From Halomonas sp. 7T (GTDB taxonomy: Bacteria > Pseudomonadota > Gammaproteobacteria > Pseudomonadales > Halomonadaceae), in NCBI RefSeq assembly GCF_025643255.1, contig NZ_CP087112.1, forward strand, positions 3,162,001 to 3,226,000: a DNA stretch of 64,000 nt. Direction: 5' to 3'. This document shows positions 43,412-51,916 of this stretch, in pieces. The notes under the pieces are model-generated. The model had not been told where the DNA came from. It saw only the letters and a list, made by a program, of their open reading frames with translations, and searched no databases. Each line of letters starts with the position of its first letter. The first letter of the stretch is position 1. The position numbers were made by a program, and so were the translations under genes.

Positions 43412-44936
43412 GGGTATCCGGATTAACTGGTTGAAGGGGCCCTCAAGCCCTTCCAAACCCTTAATCCTCTCAGAAGGTTGATAGATCGACGCCGAAGTTC
43501 TTCTCTGGCTCGGGGAGCCCCATGCTGTAGGTCATAGTGGCCTTGCCTAGGAACGGGGATTCCTTGGTCTGCGGCGACTTCTTCTTATGCTTGGTGGTGT
43601 AGAGCATCCGGGCCCGCATCACCTCGAACGAATAACCCCGGCCATCGCGGTTCTTATCCTTGGCCAGCCGGTTGATCGACTCCGTGAAGGCGTTGGTGAT
43701 CGGGATGTCAGTCTCGAAGTAGGTCAGCATCTCCTCACGCCAGCCGCTGACGGCGCTGACGAGATCCTTCCAGACCTCCTTCTGCCCCTGCGGGATATCG
43801 TCAATCCAGCGAGCCAGCGCCTTCTCGGCATCACGACGAGTGGTGCAGTCCCAGATGTGGTAGAACCGTTCCTTGTGTTCGTAGGCCGCAAGGAGCCGAG
43901 GGAAGGCCCCTGTCCATGTCTCCATGATGAGCCGCTCGCGATCTGAGACGTCGTGAGCACGCTTCAGCAGGATCTTCCGGTCACCCTTGAGAGTTCGGCG
44001 CTGGTTGGCCGTCAGCTCCTTCCTGAGTCCCTTGCGGACCTTATCCAGCGCCTCGTTGGCCATGCGCACGACGTGGAACTTATCGATCACGATACGGGCC
44101 TGTGGCAGCACCGCCTTGACGGCAGCCCGGTAGGGCTTCCACATGTCCATGCTGACGATCTCGACCTGGTGGCGGTCGGCCATGTTCATAAGGCGCCTCG
44201 TCACCGCATCCTGCTGGCGACCGGGCAACAGGTCCAACAGGGTGCGCTCCTCCAGGTTGGTCAGGATGCAGCGGTAGCGGCGGTTCAGGTACAGCTCGTC
44301 GATCCCTAGGCAGCGGGGGGTCTCGAAGTGGTGCCATGCCGCCAGGACCCCGGCCTTCTTCTTGAAAATCTCGCGGACGGTCTTCTCGTCGAGGCCCGTG
44401 GTATCGGCCACGTAGGCGTAGGGGTGGTTGAAAGACTCCTTCTCGACATGGCTGTGAAGCCTCCGCGTCATGCGGCGGTCATCCACCATTTCCGGCAGGG
44501 CGGGCCGGAACGTCTTCCCGCAAGCCCGGCAAGTATAGCGCCGGCGAACCACCCACAGGGTGACCCGCTTGCCATGGAGGGGAAGGTCTCGGTAAGCAAC
44601 ATCGCGCTTACCGAAACGGACAAACTCCCCCTCTACGCCACATTCCTCACAGGCTACTGGGCCAGGGGCTTCCAATCGGAAGTGGAGGTCGTGCTCTTCA
44701 TCCTTAATATCAAGGATATGGTACTCAGGAAGGTGAAGGATGTTATCGGGCAGGCTGGTCATGCAAACTTTCCTTGTCGACATGGACAATCGATGATCGT
44801 GGTCTCTAACTGAGACACACTGCACCGCTTAGAGTAGGCATTCACTCAAGGTGGTAGAGGCGGCGCTGGACAGTGTCGAGTGCTGCCCCACTGTGCGGTG
44901 GAGCTGACTGGAAACCGCACCCAGGGAATTGTTGGT
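43412..44936 (-). mobile_element. ISL3-family insertion sequence
   Basis: Contains one complete transposase on the minus strand. The left boundary is set at GGGTATCCGGATTAACTGG just after the small-RNA terminator, because a near copy of this end (GGTATACGGATTTAATGG) lies at 44937 next to a transposase 3'-end remnant. The right terminal repeat was not identified by eye, so the right boundary is only the edge of the remnant. Target duplication not determined. Confidence 0.6.
43470..44762 (-). CDS. ISL3-family DDE transposase
   Basis: A 430-residue transposase with the ISL3 zinc motif (C38, C41, C78 and C81) and DDE catalytic residues D155 (LGIDELYL), D206 (VSMDMWKPY) and E361 (NAFTESINR). No frameshift or stop is seen, so it may be active. 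The ATG at 44762 is preceded by AAGGA and matches the family start; longer starts exist. Its high use of GCC, CTG and GTC codons looks richer in G+C than the flanking genes. Confidence 0.92.
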   Translation of the reverse strand: MTSLPDNILHLPEYHILDIKDEEHDLHFRLEAPGPVACEECGVEGEFVRFGKRDVAYRDLPLHGKRVTLWVVRRRYTCRACGKTFRPALPEMVDDRRMTRRLHSHVEKESFNHPYAYVADTTGLDEKTVREIFKKKAGVLAAWHHFETPRCLGIDELYLNRRYRCILTNLEERTLLDLLPGRQQDAVTRRLMNMADRHQVEIVSMDMWKPYRAAVKAVLPQARIVIDKFHVVRMANEALDKVRKGLRKELTANQRRTLKGDRKILLKRAHDVSDRERLIMETWTGAFPRLLAAYEHKERFYHIWDCTTRRDAEKALARWIDDIPQGQKEVWKDLVSAVSGWREEMLTYFETDIPITNAFTESINRLAKDKNRDGRGYSFEVMRARMLYTTKHKKKSPQTKESPFLGKATMTYSMGLPEPEKNFGVDLSTF

Positions 44937-45120
44937 ATACGGATTTAATGGTTGATGGGGCACTCTCTCCCACCAACCCGATAACACCCTCAGATGGTTG
45001 ATCAGCCGCCCCCGAAGTTGAGCTCTTCAGTTAGGTCTGGCACTCTGGAGCCGCTGGTTTTCTTGCAGAACGGAGAGGCTTTCATAGTCGGATCCTTCTT
45101 TTTGTGCATAGTATTCGGAC
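44937..45120 (-). pseudogene. 3'-end remnant of a second, diverged ISL3 element
   Basis: Read on the minus strand, the region encodes MHKKKDPTMKASPF and, in the same frame, ends EELNFGGG-stop. This aligns with the C-terminus of the intact copy (KHKKKSPQTKESPF ... PEKNFGVDLSTF). About 30 bases beyond the stop also match the intact element's end. The rest of the transposase is missing: similarity stops where the YgjV-type gene ends. The same orientation as the intact copy is seen. Confidence 0.8.
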
Positions 45121-45125
45121 AGGTT

Positions 45126-45653
45126 CTAATCGACGACTTCCGGGTATCGCTGTTTCATTCGGTAGAGGCGATAAATGGTAATTGCATTGGTCAAGAGTAC
45201 GAGAGCTTCAGCCAGCGTCCCACCCACCGAGCCAACCAGGATATGACTGAATGCCCATGCTAATGCTGCCAGACCCAGGAAGACGCGCATGGGGATACCT
45301 CGGAGCAGAAACATGCTCACCGTACCCAGCACCATCGCTACGATAGCGGGCAGGTCTGCCCAGCTTTGCCAGGTAAGAACGGATGCCACGCCACTTACCG
45401 CCAATATTATTGCCATTACCGCTTTACTGCCTGGGTAGCGGCGTGCAAGTGCAATGCGAGCAATCACCAGCAATGACAGCGCTGCAGCCGTCCAGCTCCC
45501 GAGAACCATGAACTGTAAAGCAAAAGCGACATTCGCGGAGAGCAGTAGCACGAATAGCCGATCATCCTGCTTGCTGGAAAAGGCCAGAACGCAGAGTACC
45601 AGCGACACTAGACCAAAAAACTGACCGGCCACCGTGCTATAATCTTCATACAT
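45126..45653 (-). CDS. YgjV-type inner-membrane protein
   Basis: A 175-residue integral membrane protein with about five to six helices, resembling the Imp-YgjV family of unknown function. The start (GQFFGLVSLVLCVLAFSSKQDDRLFVLLLSANV) and the ILVGSVGGTLAEALVLLTNAITIYRLYR tail are family-like. It lies between an ISL3 remnant and a small gene, within the accessory segment, and may be transcribed with the small gene upstream. Confidence 0.75.
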   Translation of the reverse strand: MYEDYSTVAGQFFGLVSLVLCVLAFSSKQDDRLFVLLLSANVAFALQFMVLGSWTAAALSLLVIARIALARRYPGSKAVMAIILAVSGVASVLTWQSWADLPAIVAMVLGTVSMFLLRGIPMRVFLGLAALAWAFSHILVGSVGGTLAEALVLLTNAITIYRLYRMKQRYPEVVD

Positions 45654-45793
45654 AGAACTTCAGACTCTTTATCAGGTCAGCGGTAACTCAATCAACAACC
45701 TGGCGAACTTCTGCCGGTCTGTCTCTTCGAGTGCCTTCAGGGTCAGCGGTAACGTCCCCGCCGGTCCTGCGCCTTAGTTTACTCAGACAGGAA
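45654..45793 (-). other. Intergenic segment with a short direct repeat
   Basis: GGTCAGCGGTAAC occurs at 45675-45687 and 45741-45753. Between stops, the minus strand has a short open stretch that reads LKALEETDRQKFARLLIELPLT, plausible as protein but without a start signal. It may be the tail of a lost gene. Confidence 0.4.
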
Positions 45794-45991
45794 TCACACC
45801 GAGCGCCACAGCTGCTTCAGGCGTCGTATCATCGCTCGAACCACCTGTCGTTTTGCCTGCCGCCGGTCCCTCTGCACCTGTTCAAGGTCAATGCCTCCCC
45901 GCGCATCCCGGTAACGTGGCGGAATGGCATCGTCCAGACGAATTGACCGTCTGCTGCCGCAAAAAGGATGCATATCCCCAGATTTGAACAT
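45794..45991 (-). CDS. Small basic protein of unknown function
   Basis: A 65-residue gene supported by an excellent ribosome-binding site (AAGGAGG, eight bases before the ATG). The N-terminal half is mixed, and the C-terminal half (about 35-65) is a strongly basic amphipathic helix rich in Arg and Gln (DLEQVQRDRRQAKRQVV) ending in RLKQLWRSV. There is no signal peptide or membrane segment. I do not recognise the family. It is divergent from the LysR gene at 46111, so it may be its target. Confidence 0.68.
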   Translation of the reverse strand: MFKSGDMHPFCGSRRSIRLDDAIPPRYRDARGGIDLEQVQRDRRQAKRQVVRAMIRRLKQLWRSV

Positions 45992-46110
45992 GTCTTAAAC
46001 CTCCTTGGTTCCGCCCACTGTCTCGTGGCGTCGGGGTTATCTCATCAGCACAGGGATATGCTAATATCTTACAGGACTGCAAAGCCATTCCATAAAGGTG
46101 CATACAAACT
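45992..46110. promoter_or_regulatory. Divergent promoter region, small gene / LysR
   Basis: Contains the dyad GATAT-GCTA-ATATC (46055-46068), which overlaps a TAATAT -10-like hexamer. A LysR-type site is possible. No clean -35 is seen. Confidence 0.35.
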
Positions 46111-47082
46111 TTGCAAAAACGAAAAGAAAGTCAGACCAGCCAATCTCTCACGAGTACTGAGAAGACACGCAGTCACCTCGCATGGAATGACTTTGAAGTC
46201 ATCCTGGCAATTGCAACCGCCGGCTCGCTGTCTGGCGCGGCACGTGCACTGAGCGTCAGCCATGCCACGGTGTTTCGGCGACTTGGTGATATTGAGCGGC
46301 GTCTGGGCGTCACCCTTTTCGAGAGGAGCCGTGCCGGCTACCGACCGACCCTGGCAGGAGAGGAACTCGCCGACACGGCCAGGATCATGGACGAGGCTGC
46401 CCTGGCCGCCGAGCGCAAAGTCGCCGGCCGCGACCTGGAGCCCAGCGGAGAAATCTGGGTCACGACAACAGACTCTCTACTGATGGGGCTGCTGGCACCG
46501 ATGTTTACGCAATTCCGCCAGAGGTATTCGGGTATCGTGCTGGACGTTGCTGTCGCAAATCAGATGCTCAACCTGACTCGCCGGGAAGCCGATGTCGCCA
46601 TCCGCCCTTCAAACCGCCCCCCTGAGAACCTCATCGGCCGACAGCTGGCCACCATCGGCCAGGCCGTTTACGGCCATCGTAGCCTTGGTCTGACCCCAGG
46701 TGCGTCCATTGAGACTCTCGCCAGCCAGCCTTGGATTGGGGCAGGACCACGACTACAGGATTCCGTCCTTGATCAGTGGATGGGGCACAACGAACTGAAG
46801 GCTACCAGTGTCTACCGAGTCGACACTTTGGTCAGCATACTCAGTGCCATTCGTTCATGTATGGGGCTGGCCGCCCTACCATGTTATCTGGCAGACGAAG
46901 ACCCGGACATCATCCAGCTCACCGACCCCATCCCCGAACTGTGCTATGACCTGTGGCTACTGGTGCATCCGGATCTCCGGGGTGTGGTGAGGATTCATGC
47001 CTTGATGGATTTCCTAACAGAAGCCATCCGGGGACAGAGGCAGCGTTTGGCTGGGCGATTGTTAGGCCAGCCTCATGAATAA
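46111..47082 (+). CDS. LysR-family transcriptional regulator
   Basis: A 323-residue LysR protein. The winged helix-turn-helix spans about 24-82 (WNDFEVILAIATAGSLSGAA, then HATVFRRLGDIERRLG), followed by an effector domain. The N-terminus carries about 22 extra polar residues. There is no ATG nearby; the TTG at 46111, about 12 bases after AAAGG, is the best start found. It is divergent from the small gene at 45794 and lies in the accessory segment. Target and inducer unknown; it is not close to the CatM/BenM type. Confidence 0.82.
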   Translation: MQKRKESQTSQSLTSTEKTRSHLAWNDFEVILAIATAGSLSGAARALSVSHATVFRRLGDIERRLGVTLFERSRAGYRPTLAGEELADTARIMDEAALAAERKVAGRDLEPSGEIWVTTTDSLLMGLLAPMFTQFRQRYSGIVLDVAVANQMLNLTRREADVAIRPSNRPPENLIGRQLATIGQAVYGHRSLGLTPGASIETLASQPWIGAGPRLQDSVLDQWMGHNELKATSVYRVDTLVSILSAIRSCMGLAALPCYLADEDPDIIQLTDPIPELCYDLWLLVHPDLRGVVRIHALMDFLTEAIRGQRQRLAGRLLGQPHE

Positions 47083-47325
47083 GCCGGATGACAGCCTTTC
47101 GCCTTGGATTCCGCCCCATCAACCAGACAATCCGAAGAGGTCATCGGCTAGTTCCACCTGCTGGCAGGAGGATATCAACCAGATATTCCGGATACCCCTT
47201 TTTTCTAGCGACTCTTTTTTTCTCGCTACCCTTCTCTTTGTTGATCACCGTTACGCTTATCGAACATCGCGAAAAACCTCGTACTTCTAGTGCGAGGATG
47301 GATAGCGAGGGGCGCGAGAGCGCCC

Positions 47326-47742
47326 CTAGTCCGGCCTCGATTGTTGCTCAATATACTGCTTGACCATGCTCAGGGGGGCGCCTCCGACACTTCCCGCAAA
47401 GTAGCTTGGACTCCACAGCGAGTTCTTCCGGTAGGCGGGCTGCACCAGTTCAGGGTGTAGTAACTTCATCCGCCGGCTGGATACCCCCTTCAAACTATTC
47501 ACCAGCTTGGATACCGCCACTTTGGGTGGAAAGTTGACAAGCAAATGGACATGATCGGTTTCACCGTTGAACTCCTGTAGCTCCGCCTCGAAGTCCCGAC
47601 ACACTCGGTCGAAAAGCAATTCGAGGGAGTTGAGATGCGCGCCGGTGAACACCTTGCCCCGATACTTGGTGACAAAGACCAAATGGGCATGGAGTTTAAA
47701 AACGCAGTGTCTTCCTGTTCTAATAGCTTGTTTGGTTTCCAT
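47326..47742 (-). CDS. tnpA: IS200/IS605 transposase TnpA (Y1, HUH)
   Basis: A 138-residue single-strand transposase with the HUH motif (H64 and H66 in TDHVHLLVNFPP) and the nucleophile tyrosine Y130 in MVKQYIEQQ. Length is normal and no disruption is seen, so peel-and-paste transposition could still occur. The ATG is at 47742, 21 bases from the divergent tnpB start; a longer frame upstream enters tnpB and is not credible. Confidence 0.93.
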   Translation of the reverse strand: METKQAIRTGRHCVFKLHAHLVFVTKYRGKVFTGAHLNSLELLFDRVCRDFEAELQEFNGETDHVHLLVNFPPKVAVSKLVNSLKGVSSRRMKLLHPELVQPAYRKNSLWSPSYFAGSVGGAPLSMVKQYIEQQSRPD

Positions 47743-47763
47743 AGACCAAGTATATTCGAAGCC

Positions 47764-48825
47764 ATGAAGCAGACCAAGACCCTCAAGGTTCGAGTGAAGG
47801 ACAAACACGCCGCCGAGCTTAACCGCATGGCCCGCAGCGTGAATTTTGTTTGGAACTACCTCAACGAACTGTCTTCCCGAGCCATTCGGGAGAAAGGTCT
47901 GTTTCTGTCTGCCTACGACATGCACCCCTATACCAAGGGTGCTGGCAAGGACCTCGGCCTGCACAGCCAAACGCTGCAATGCATCGCTGCTGAATACGTT
48001 GCCCGCCGCAAGCAGTTCAAAAAGCCCCGCTTGAATTGGCGCAAGTCCGGCGGTGTACGCCGCTCACTTGGCTGGATTCCGGTCAATACCGGCGCGGCCA
48101 AGTGGAAGAACGGGCAGGTATTTCACAACGGCACCTACTTCAAGGTGTGGGATAGCTACGGCCTGTCGACATACAAGTTCCGTGCCGGCAGTTTCAACGA
48201 AGATAGCCGGGGCCGGTGGTATTTCAATGTTGCGGTCGAGGTGGACGTGCAGCCGACGCTTGGGCAGGGCGCCGTTGGCATCGACCTTGGGCTCAAGGAT
48301 GTGGCCACCTGTAGCGATGGAGGAAGGCTGGAAAACAGCCGCTTCTACCGCCGCATGGAAGACCAGTTGGCGACAGCCCAACGTGCCCGCAACAAGCGGC
48401 GGGTAAAAGCTATTCACGCCAAGATCAAGAACCGTCGCCAGGACGCGCAGCACAAGTTTTCCCGGAAACTCGTCAACCAGTACGGCGAAATCGTCGTGGG
48501 CGATGTTTCCTCAACCAGGCTCGCGAAGACCAGGATGGCCAAAAGCGTCTACGACGCTGGCTGGTCACAACTGAAAACGATGCTGGAATATAAATGCGCT
48601 CACGCAGGCATCGTCTTCAAGGTCGTTCGCGAAACCAACACCACCCGCGCCTGTTCGTCGTGCGGCTCGCTTAGCGGGCCGCAGGGCGTCAACGGGTTGC
48701 GAGTAAGGGTCTGGGAGTGCGTGGAGTGTGGTGTACTCCACGACCGGGACGTGAATGCGGCCCGGAATATCCTCAGCCTCGGGGCAGGACGTTGCCCTCA
48801 AGAAGTTGGAATCCCCGTCCTTTAG
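47764..48825 (+). CDS. tnpB: TnpB RNA-guided nuclease-like protein
   Basis: A 353-residue TnpB (OrfB) with an N-terminal HTH/WED-type region, RuvC-like core and a four-cysteine zinc site (CSSCG ... CVECG). RuvC-I Asp D174 (GIDLGLKD) and RuvC-III Asp D329 (HDRDVNAA) are present. At the RuvC-II position, where most TnpBs have Glu, the sequence is IVVGDVSS with G246. The frame is intact. TnpB proteins use the RNA from the element's right end to cut DNA at empty donor sites; whether this one cuts is uncertain because of G246. Confidence 0.88.
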   Translation: MKQTKTLKVRVKDKHAAELNRMARSVNFVWNYLNELSSRAIREKGLFLSAYDMHPYTKGAGKDLGLHSQTLQCIAAEYVARRKQFKKPRLNWRKSGGVRRSLGWIPVNTGAAKWKNGQVFHNGTYFKVWDSYGLSTYKFRAGSFNEDSRGRWYFNVAVEVDVQPTLGQGAVGIDLGLKDVATCSDGGRLENSRFYRRMEDQLATAQRARNKRRVKAIHAKIKNRRQDAQHKFSRKLVNQYGEIVVGDVSSTRLAKTRMAKSVYDAGWSQLKTMLEYKCAHAGIVFKVVRETNTTRACSSCGSLSGPQGVNGLRVRVWECVECGVLHDRDVNAARNILSLGAGRCPQEVGIPVL

Positions 48826-48842
48826 GGCGGGGAGGACGTCAA
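48690..48842 (+). ncRNA. Putative omega-RNA (reRNA) at the element's right end
   Basis: In this family the guide RNA scaffold overlaps the 3' end of tnpB and runs through the right end, with the guide taken from flanking DNA. The terminal hairpin CCCCGTCC-TTTA-GGGCGGGG (48813-48832) and the boundary AGGACGTCAA are visible. The 5' limit is a guess. The guide would start at about 48843 (TTGTCACTGTTGGGCAG). Confidence 0.5.
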
Positions 48843-48928
48843 TTGTCACTGTTGGGCAGATAATGTCTTACGTCACGCTTAGCGTTAATCAGATGCTGAG
48901 CGCTAATTAAGAGTCTGGAGAAACCGTC

Positions 48929-49930
48929 ATGCGCATTGCCGTCTTTAGCGCTAAACCCTACGATCAAACGTTTCTAACTCGCGCGAATGCTGGGAACCGA
49001 CACGAATTAAGCTTTTTCGATGCGCGGCTGACCGACGACACGGCGCCGTTAGCGAAGGGGTTTGATGGAGTGTGCGCCTTTGTTAATGATCACTTGGATA
49101 GCGCTGTGCTTGAGCAGCTTCACGCTGGCGGCACGCGGCTAGTGGCGCTTCGCTCAGCGGGCTTTAACCACGTGGATTTAGCCGCCGCCGAGCGGCTTGG
49201 CATCACCGTGGCACGCGTGCCTGCTTATTCCCCCCATGCGGTGGCTGAGCACGCGGTAGCGCTGGTGATGAGCCTGAACAGGATGACGTTTCGCGCTTAC
49301 AATCGGGTGCGCGAGGGCAACTTCGCGCTGGACGGCCTGTTGGGATTTGATCTGTTTGGTAAAACCGTGGGCGTGATTGGTACGGGACACATCGGACTGA
49401 TTTTTGCCAATATCATGCATGGCTTTGGCTGTCGAGTGGTGGCCAGCGATCCGTTTCCGAATCCGAATGCCGAGTCGTTTATAGAGTATGTGCCGCTGGA
49501 ATCGCTCTATGCGCAGGCGGATATCATTTCGCTGCACTGCCCGTTAACACCCGATACCGAGCACCTGATTAACGCTGATGCTATCGCCCAAATGAAACAG
49601 GGTGTGATGTTAATTAATACCGGCCGTGGGCGGGTGGTGGATACCCAGGCGGTGATCGCTGGCCTGAAGAGCGGCAAAATTGGCCGCTTAGGACTGGATG
49701 TGTACGAAGAGGAGGAGCAGCTGTTCTTCGAGGATCTATCCCACAAAGTGATAGATGATGATCAGTTCATGCGCTTAACGACCTTTCACAACGTGCTGAT
49801 CACCGGGCATCAAGCATTTTTTACCGACGAGGCATTAACGAATATCGCCGAAACGACAGTGGCGAATATAGATGCTTTTGCCAGTGGCAGCGGCACGCTG
49901 CATCGCGTCGTTTACGATAAGCGAATGTAA
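48929..49930 (+). CDS. ldhA: D-lactate dehydrogenase (D-2-hydroxyacid dehydrogenase family)
   Basis: A 333-residue NAD-dependent dehydrogenase that closely follows the E. coli LdhA pattern ([29 protein letters not shown]). The nucleotide loop GTGHIG is at 151-156, the substrate Arg lies in TGRGRVVD (233-235), the acid in the VYEEEE run (259-264) and the catalytic H294 in GHQAFF. It likely reduces pyruvate to D-lactate. It lies just outside the IS200/IS605 right end. Confidence 0.87.
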   Translation: MRIAVFSAKPYDQTFLTRANAGNRHELSFFDARLTDDTAPLAKGFDGVCAFVNDHLDSAVLEQLHAGGTRLVALRSAGFNHVDLAAAERLGITVARVPAYSPHAVAEHAVALVMSLNRMTFRAYNRVREGNFALDGLLGFDLFGKTVGVIGTGHIGLIFANIMHGFGCRVVASDPFPNPNAESFIEYVPLESLYAQADIISLHCPLTPDTEHLINADAIAQMKQGVMLINTGRGRVVDTQAVIAGLKSGKIGRLGLDVYEEEEQLFFEDLSHKVIDDDQFMRLTTFHNVLITGHQAFFTDEALTNIAETTVANIDAFASGSGTLHRVVYDKRM

Positions 49931-49960
49931 ACGACGCTTAGCGGCCTTTACTCGCTTTGG

Positions 49961-50710
49961 CTAAACATCGCGGCGGTAAATTAAATCCCACACGCCGTGG
50001 CCCAGTTTCTCGCCGCGTGCTTCAAACTTAGTGAGCGGGCGAAACGCTGGGCGCGGCACGTAAGGCGCGGTGTCGGCGCTGGCGGTGTTGGCGTAGCCGG
50101 GGGCGGCGTCCATCACTTCCGCCATCCACTCGGCGTAGGCTTCCCAGTCGGTGGCCATGTGGAACGTGCCGCCGGGCTTGAGGCGCGTGCGAATCAGCTC
50201 TACAAACGCAGGCTGCACAATGCGCCGCTTGTGGTGTTTCTTCTTCGGCCACGGGTCGGGGAAGAACAGTTGGAGAGTGGTCAGCGAGCCTTCGGGTAGG
50301 CACTGCTCTAACGCTGCCAGGGCATCTTCGCGGTAAACGCGCAGGTTGGTCAGGCCGCGTTTATCCACTTCGTCCAGCAGTTTGCCAACGCCGGGGGCGT
50401 GCACTTCGATGCCGATAAAGTCGGTATCTGGGTGGGTTTCGGCCTGCTCGATTAGCGAGTTACCCATGCCAAAGCCAATTTCCACCACGCGGGGGGCTTG
50501 GCGGCCAAACAGGGCGTCTAAATCCTGGCGGCCATCGGCAATGGTCAGCCCAAGGCGCGGCCACACCTCTTCCAAGCCGCGTTGCTGGGCGTGGGTCATG
50601 CGCCCCGCGCGAATCACATAGCTTTTGATGCCACGACGGTGCAGCGGCGCGTCGGCACTTTCGGGGCCAGTGGTGTTGCCCTCGGGCGCGGTGTCGTTCG
50701 TATCGGTCAT
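49961..50710 (-). CDS. trmB: tRNA (guanine-N7)-methyltransferase TrmB
   Basis: Forms m7G46 in tRNAs with S-adenosylmethionine. The 249-residue protein has the SAM motif [11 protein letters not shown], the [18 protein letters not shown] segment characteristic of TrmB, and the [15 protein letters not shown] end. It follows thiG after 12 bases on the same strand. An N-terminal extension of about 25 residues is low in conservation. Confidence 0.94.
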   Translation of the reverse strand: MTDTNDTAPEGNTTGPESADAPLHRRGIKSYVIRAGRMTHAQQRGLEEVWPRLGLTIADGRQDLDALFGRQAPRVVEIGFGMGNSLIEQAETHPDTDFIGIEVHAPGVGKLLDEVDKRGLTNLRVYREDALAALEQCLPEGSLTTLQLFFPDPWPKKKHHKRRIVQPAFVELIRTRLKPGGTFHMATDWEAYAEWMAEVMDAAPGYANTASADTAPYVPRPAFRPLTKFEARGEKLGHGVWDLIYRRDV

Positions 50711-50722
50711 GGTGTCTCTGTA

Positions 50723-51517
50723 TCAGCCGTTAATTCGGCCTGCAAAAGGCGAGGAGGGATCGGCGCTTTGGCGGCGCGGCATACGGCCCGCTAAGAAGGC
50801 ATCGCGGCCAGCTTCTACAGCTAGCTTCATGGCGTTGGCCATACGTAGCGGGTCGCGTGCGTGGGCAATGGCGGTGTTGAGCAGCACGCCGTCGCAGCCC
50901 AGCTCCATGGCCATGGCGGCATCTGAAGCGGTTCCGATCCCCGCATCGACCAGCACCGGCACGCTGCTCTGTTCAACAATCAGGCGAACGTTATGCGGGT
51001 TCTGGATGCCGTGGCCCGAGCCAATCAGCGAGCCGAGCGGCATGATAGCGCAGCAGCCCATGGCTTCCAGTTCCCGTGCCACAATTGGGTCATCGCTGGT
51101 GTACACCATCACATCAAACCCATCGGCCAGCAGCGTTTCGGCCGCTTTTAGGGTTTCGACCACATTGGGGTAGAGCGTGTGGTCGTCGCCGAGCACTTCC
51201 AGCTTGACCAGATTATGGCCGTCTAGTAGCTCGCGGGCCAAGCGGCAAGTGCGCACAGCGTCTTTGGCGTTGTAGCAGCCAGCCGTATTAGGCAGCAGGG
51301 TGTACTGCTTGGGCGAAATGACATCGAGTAGGTTCGGCGCGTCGGCGTCCTGACCAAGATTAGTACGGCGCACGGCGAAGGTGACAATTTCAGCACCGCT
51401 TTGGGCAATGGCAGCACCGGTTTCGGTAAAATCTTTGTACTTGCCGGTGCCCACAAGCAGGCGGGAGCTAAAGTCGCGTCCGGCGATGGTGAGCGGTGTA
51501 TCGGTCAGTTGCGTCAT
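50723..51517 (-). CDS. thiG: Thiazole synthase ThiG
   Basis: Builds the thiazole phosphate of thiamine from deoxyxylulose phosphate, the ThiS thiocarboxylate and an imine. The 264-residue TIM barrel has the conserved start [19 protein letters not shown], the substrate lysine in VKLEVLGDD, and [12 protein letters not shown] and LLNTAIAHA motifs. It follows thiS by 35 bases and precedes trmB. Confidence 0.95.
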   Translation of the reverse strand: MTQLTDTPLTIAGRDFSSRLLVGTGKYKDFTETGAAIAQSGAEIVTFAVRRTNLGQDADAPNLLDVISPKQYTLLPNTAGCYNAKDAVRTCRLARELLDGHNLVKLEVLGDDHTLYPNVVETLKAAETLLADGFDVMVYTSDDPIVARELEAMGCCAIMPLGSLIGSGHGIQNPHNVRLIVEQSSVPVLVDAGIGTASDAAMAMELGCDGVLLNTAIAHARDPLRMANAMKLAVEAGRDAFLAGRMPRRQSADPSSPFAGRING

Positions 51518-51552
51518 AGCAAATCCTTGAAAAACACAAGCGTAAGGCAGCG

Positions 51553-51774
51553 CTAGCCGCCGCCAATGGCGTGAACAACTTCGACGTGGTCGCCATCCGC
51601 TAACGGAGTGGCGGCCAGCTGGCTTTTGGGCACAATCTGTTCATTAACTTCGACGGCGATACGGCGTCCGCTGAGGCCTAACTGTTCCACCAAGTCGGCG
51701 GCGGTTAGACGGGGAGCAATGGCGTAGGGTTCGCCGTTGAGCGTAAGCTGTATCGACTCATTGAGGGTAGACAT
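51553..51774 (-). CDS. thiS: Sulfur carrier protein ThiS
   Basis: A ubiquitin-fold protein of 73 residues ending in GGG, with the C-terminal Gly-Gly that is adenylated and thiocarboxylated for ThiG. I chose the ATG at 51774 for family length; an ATG six codons upstream is possible. First gene of thiS-thiG-trmB. No TPP riboswitch is seen upstream. Confidence 0.92.
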   Translation of the reverse strand: MSTLNESIQLTLNGEPYAIAPRLTAADLVEQLGLSGRRIAVEVNEQIVPKSQLAATPLADGDHVEVVHAIGGG

Positions 51775-51916
51775 AAACGGTGAACGTCCCATTATTGTGA
51801 GGCAAAACGTTTTCTATTGTAGCGGTTTAGCACCGTGCAAGGTATGCAGTGGCACGAATATCTGAACGCTTTTATAGGCCATTGTTGTTTATCAATATGA
51901 CGCTAAGGAGCGAGGC

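Larger units (their letters stand above)
47278..48842. mobile_element. IS200/IS605-family element (tnpA and tnpB divergent)
   Basis: The element encodes HUH transposase TnpA (minus) and TnpB (plus). The left end carries two hairpins: CCTCGTAC/GTGCGAGG (47278-47298) and AGGGGCGC-GAGA-GCGCCCCT (47308-47327). The right end carries CCCCGTCC-TTTA-GGGCGGGG followed by AGGACGTCAA, the typical subterminal structure of this family. No inverted repeats or target duplication are expected. The left boundary is approximate. Confidence 0.8.

Noticed and set aside
43412..44936. Composite transposon bounded by ISL3 and IS200/IS605
   Set aside because: The two elements belong to unrelated families with different mechanisms, so they cannot move the intervening genes as one unit.
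47635..47763. Longer tnpB start inside tnpA
   Set aside because: It would overlap the divergent tnpA; the ATG at 47764 begins with the normal TnpB N-terminus.
47743..47979. Longer tnpA frame running into tnpB
   Set aside because: The TnpA family start is at 47742; the extension is the antisense of tnpB.
51775..51916. TPP riboswitch upstream of thiS
   Set aside because: The short leader lacks the CTGAGA and other conserved TPP-aptamer blocks.
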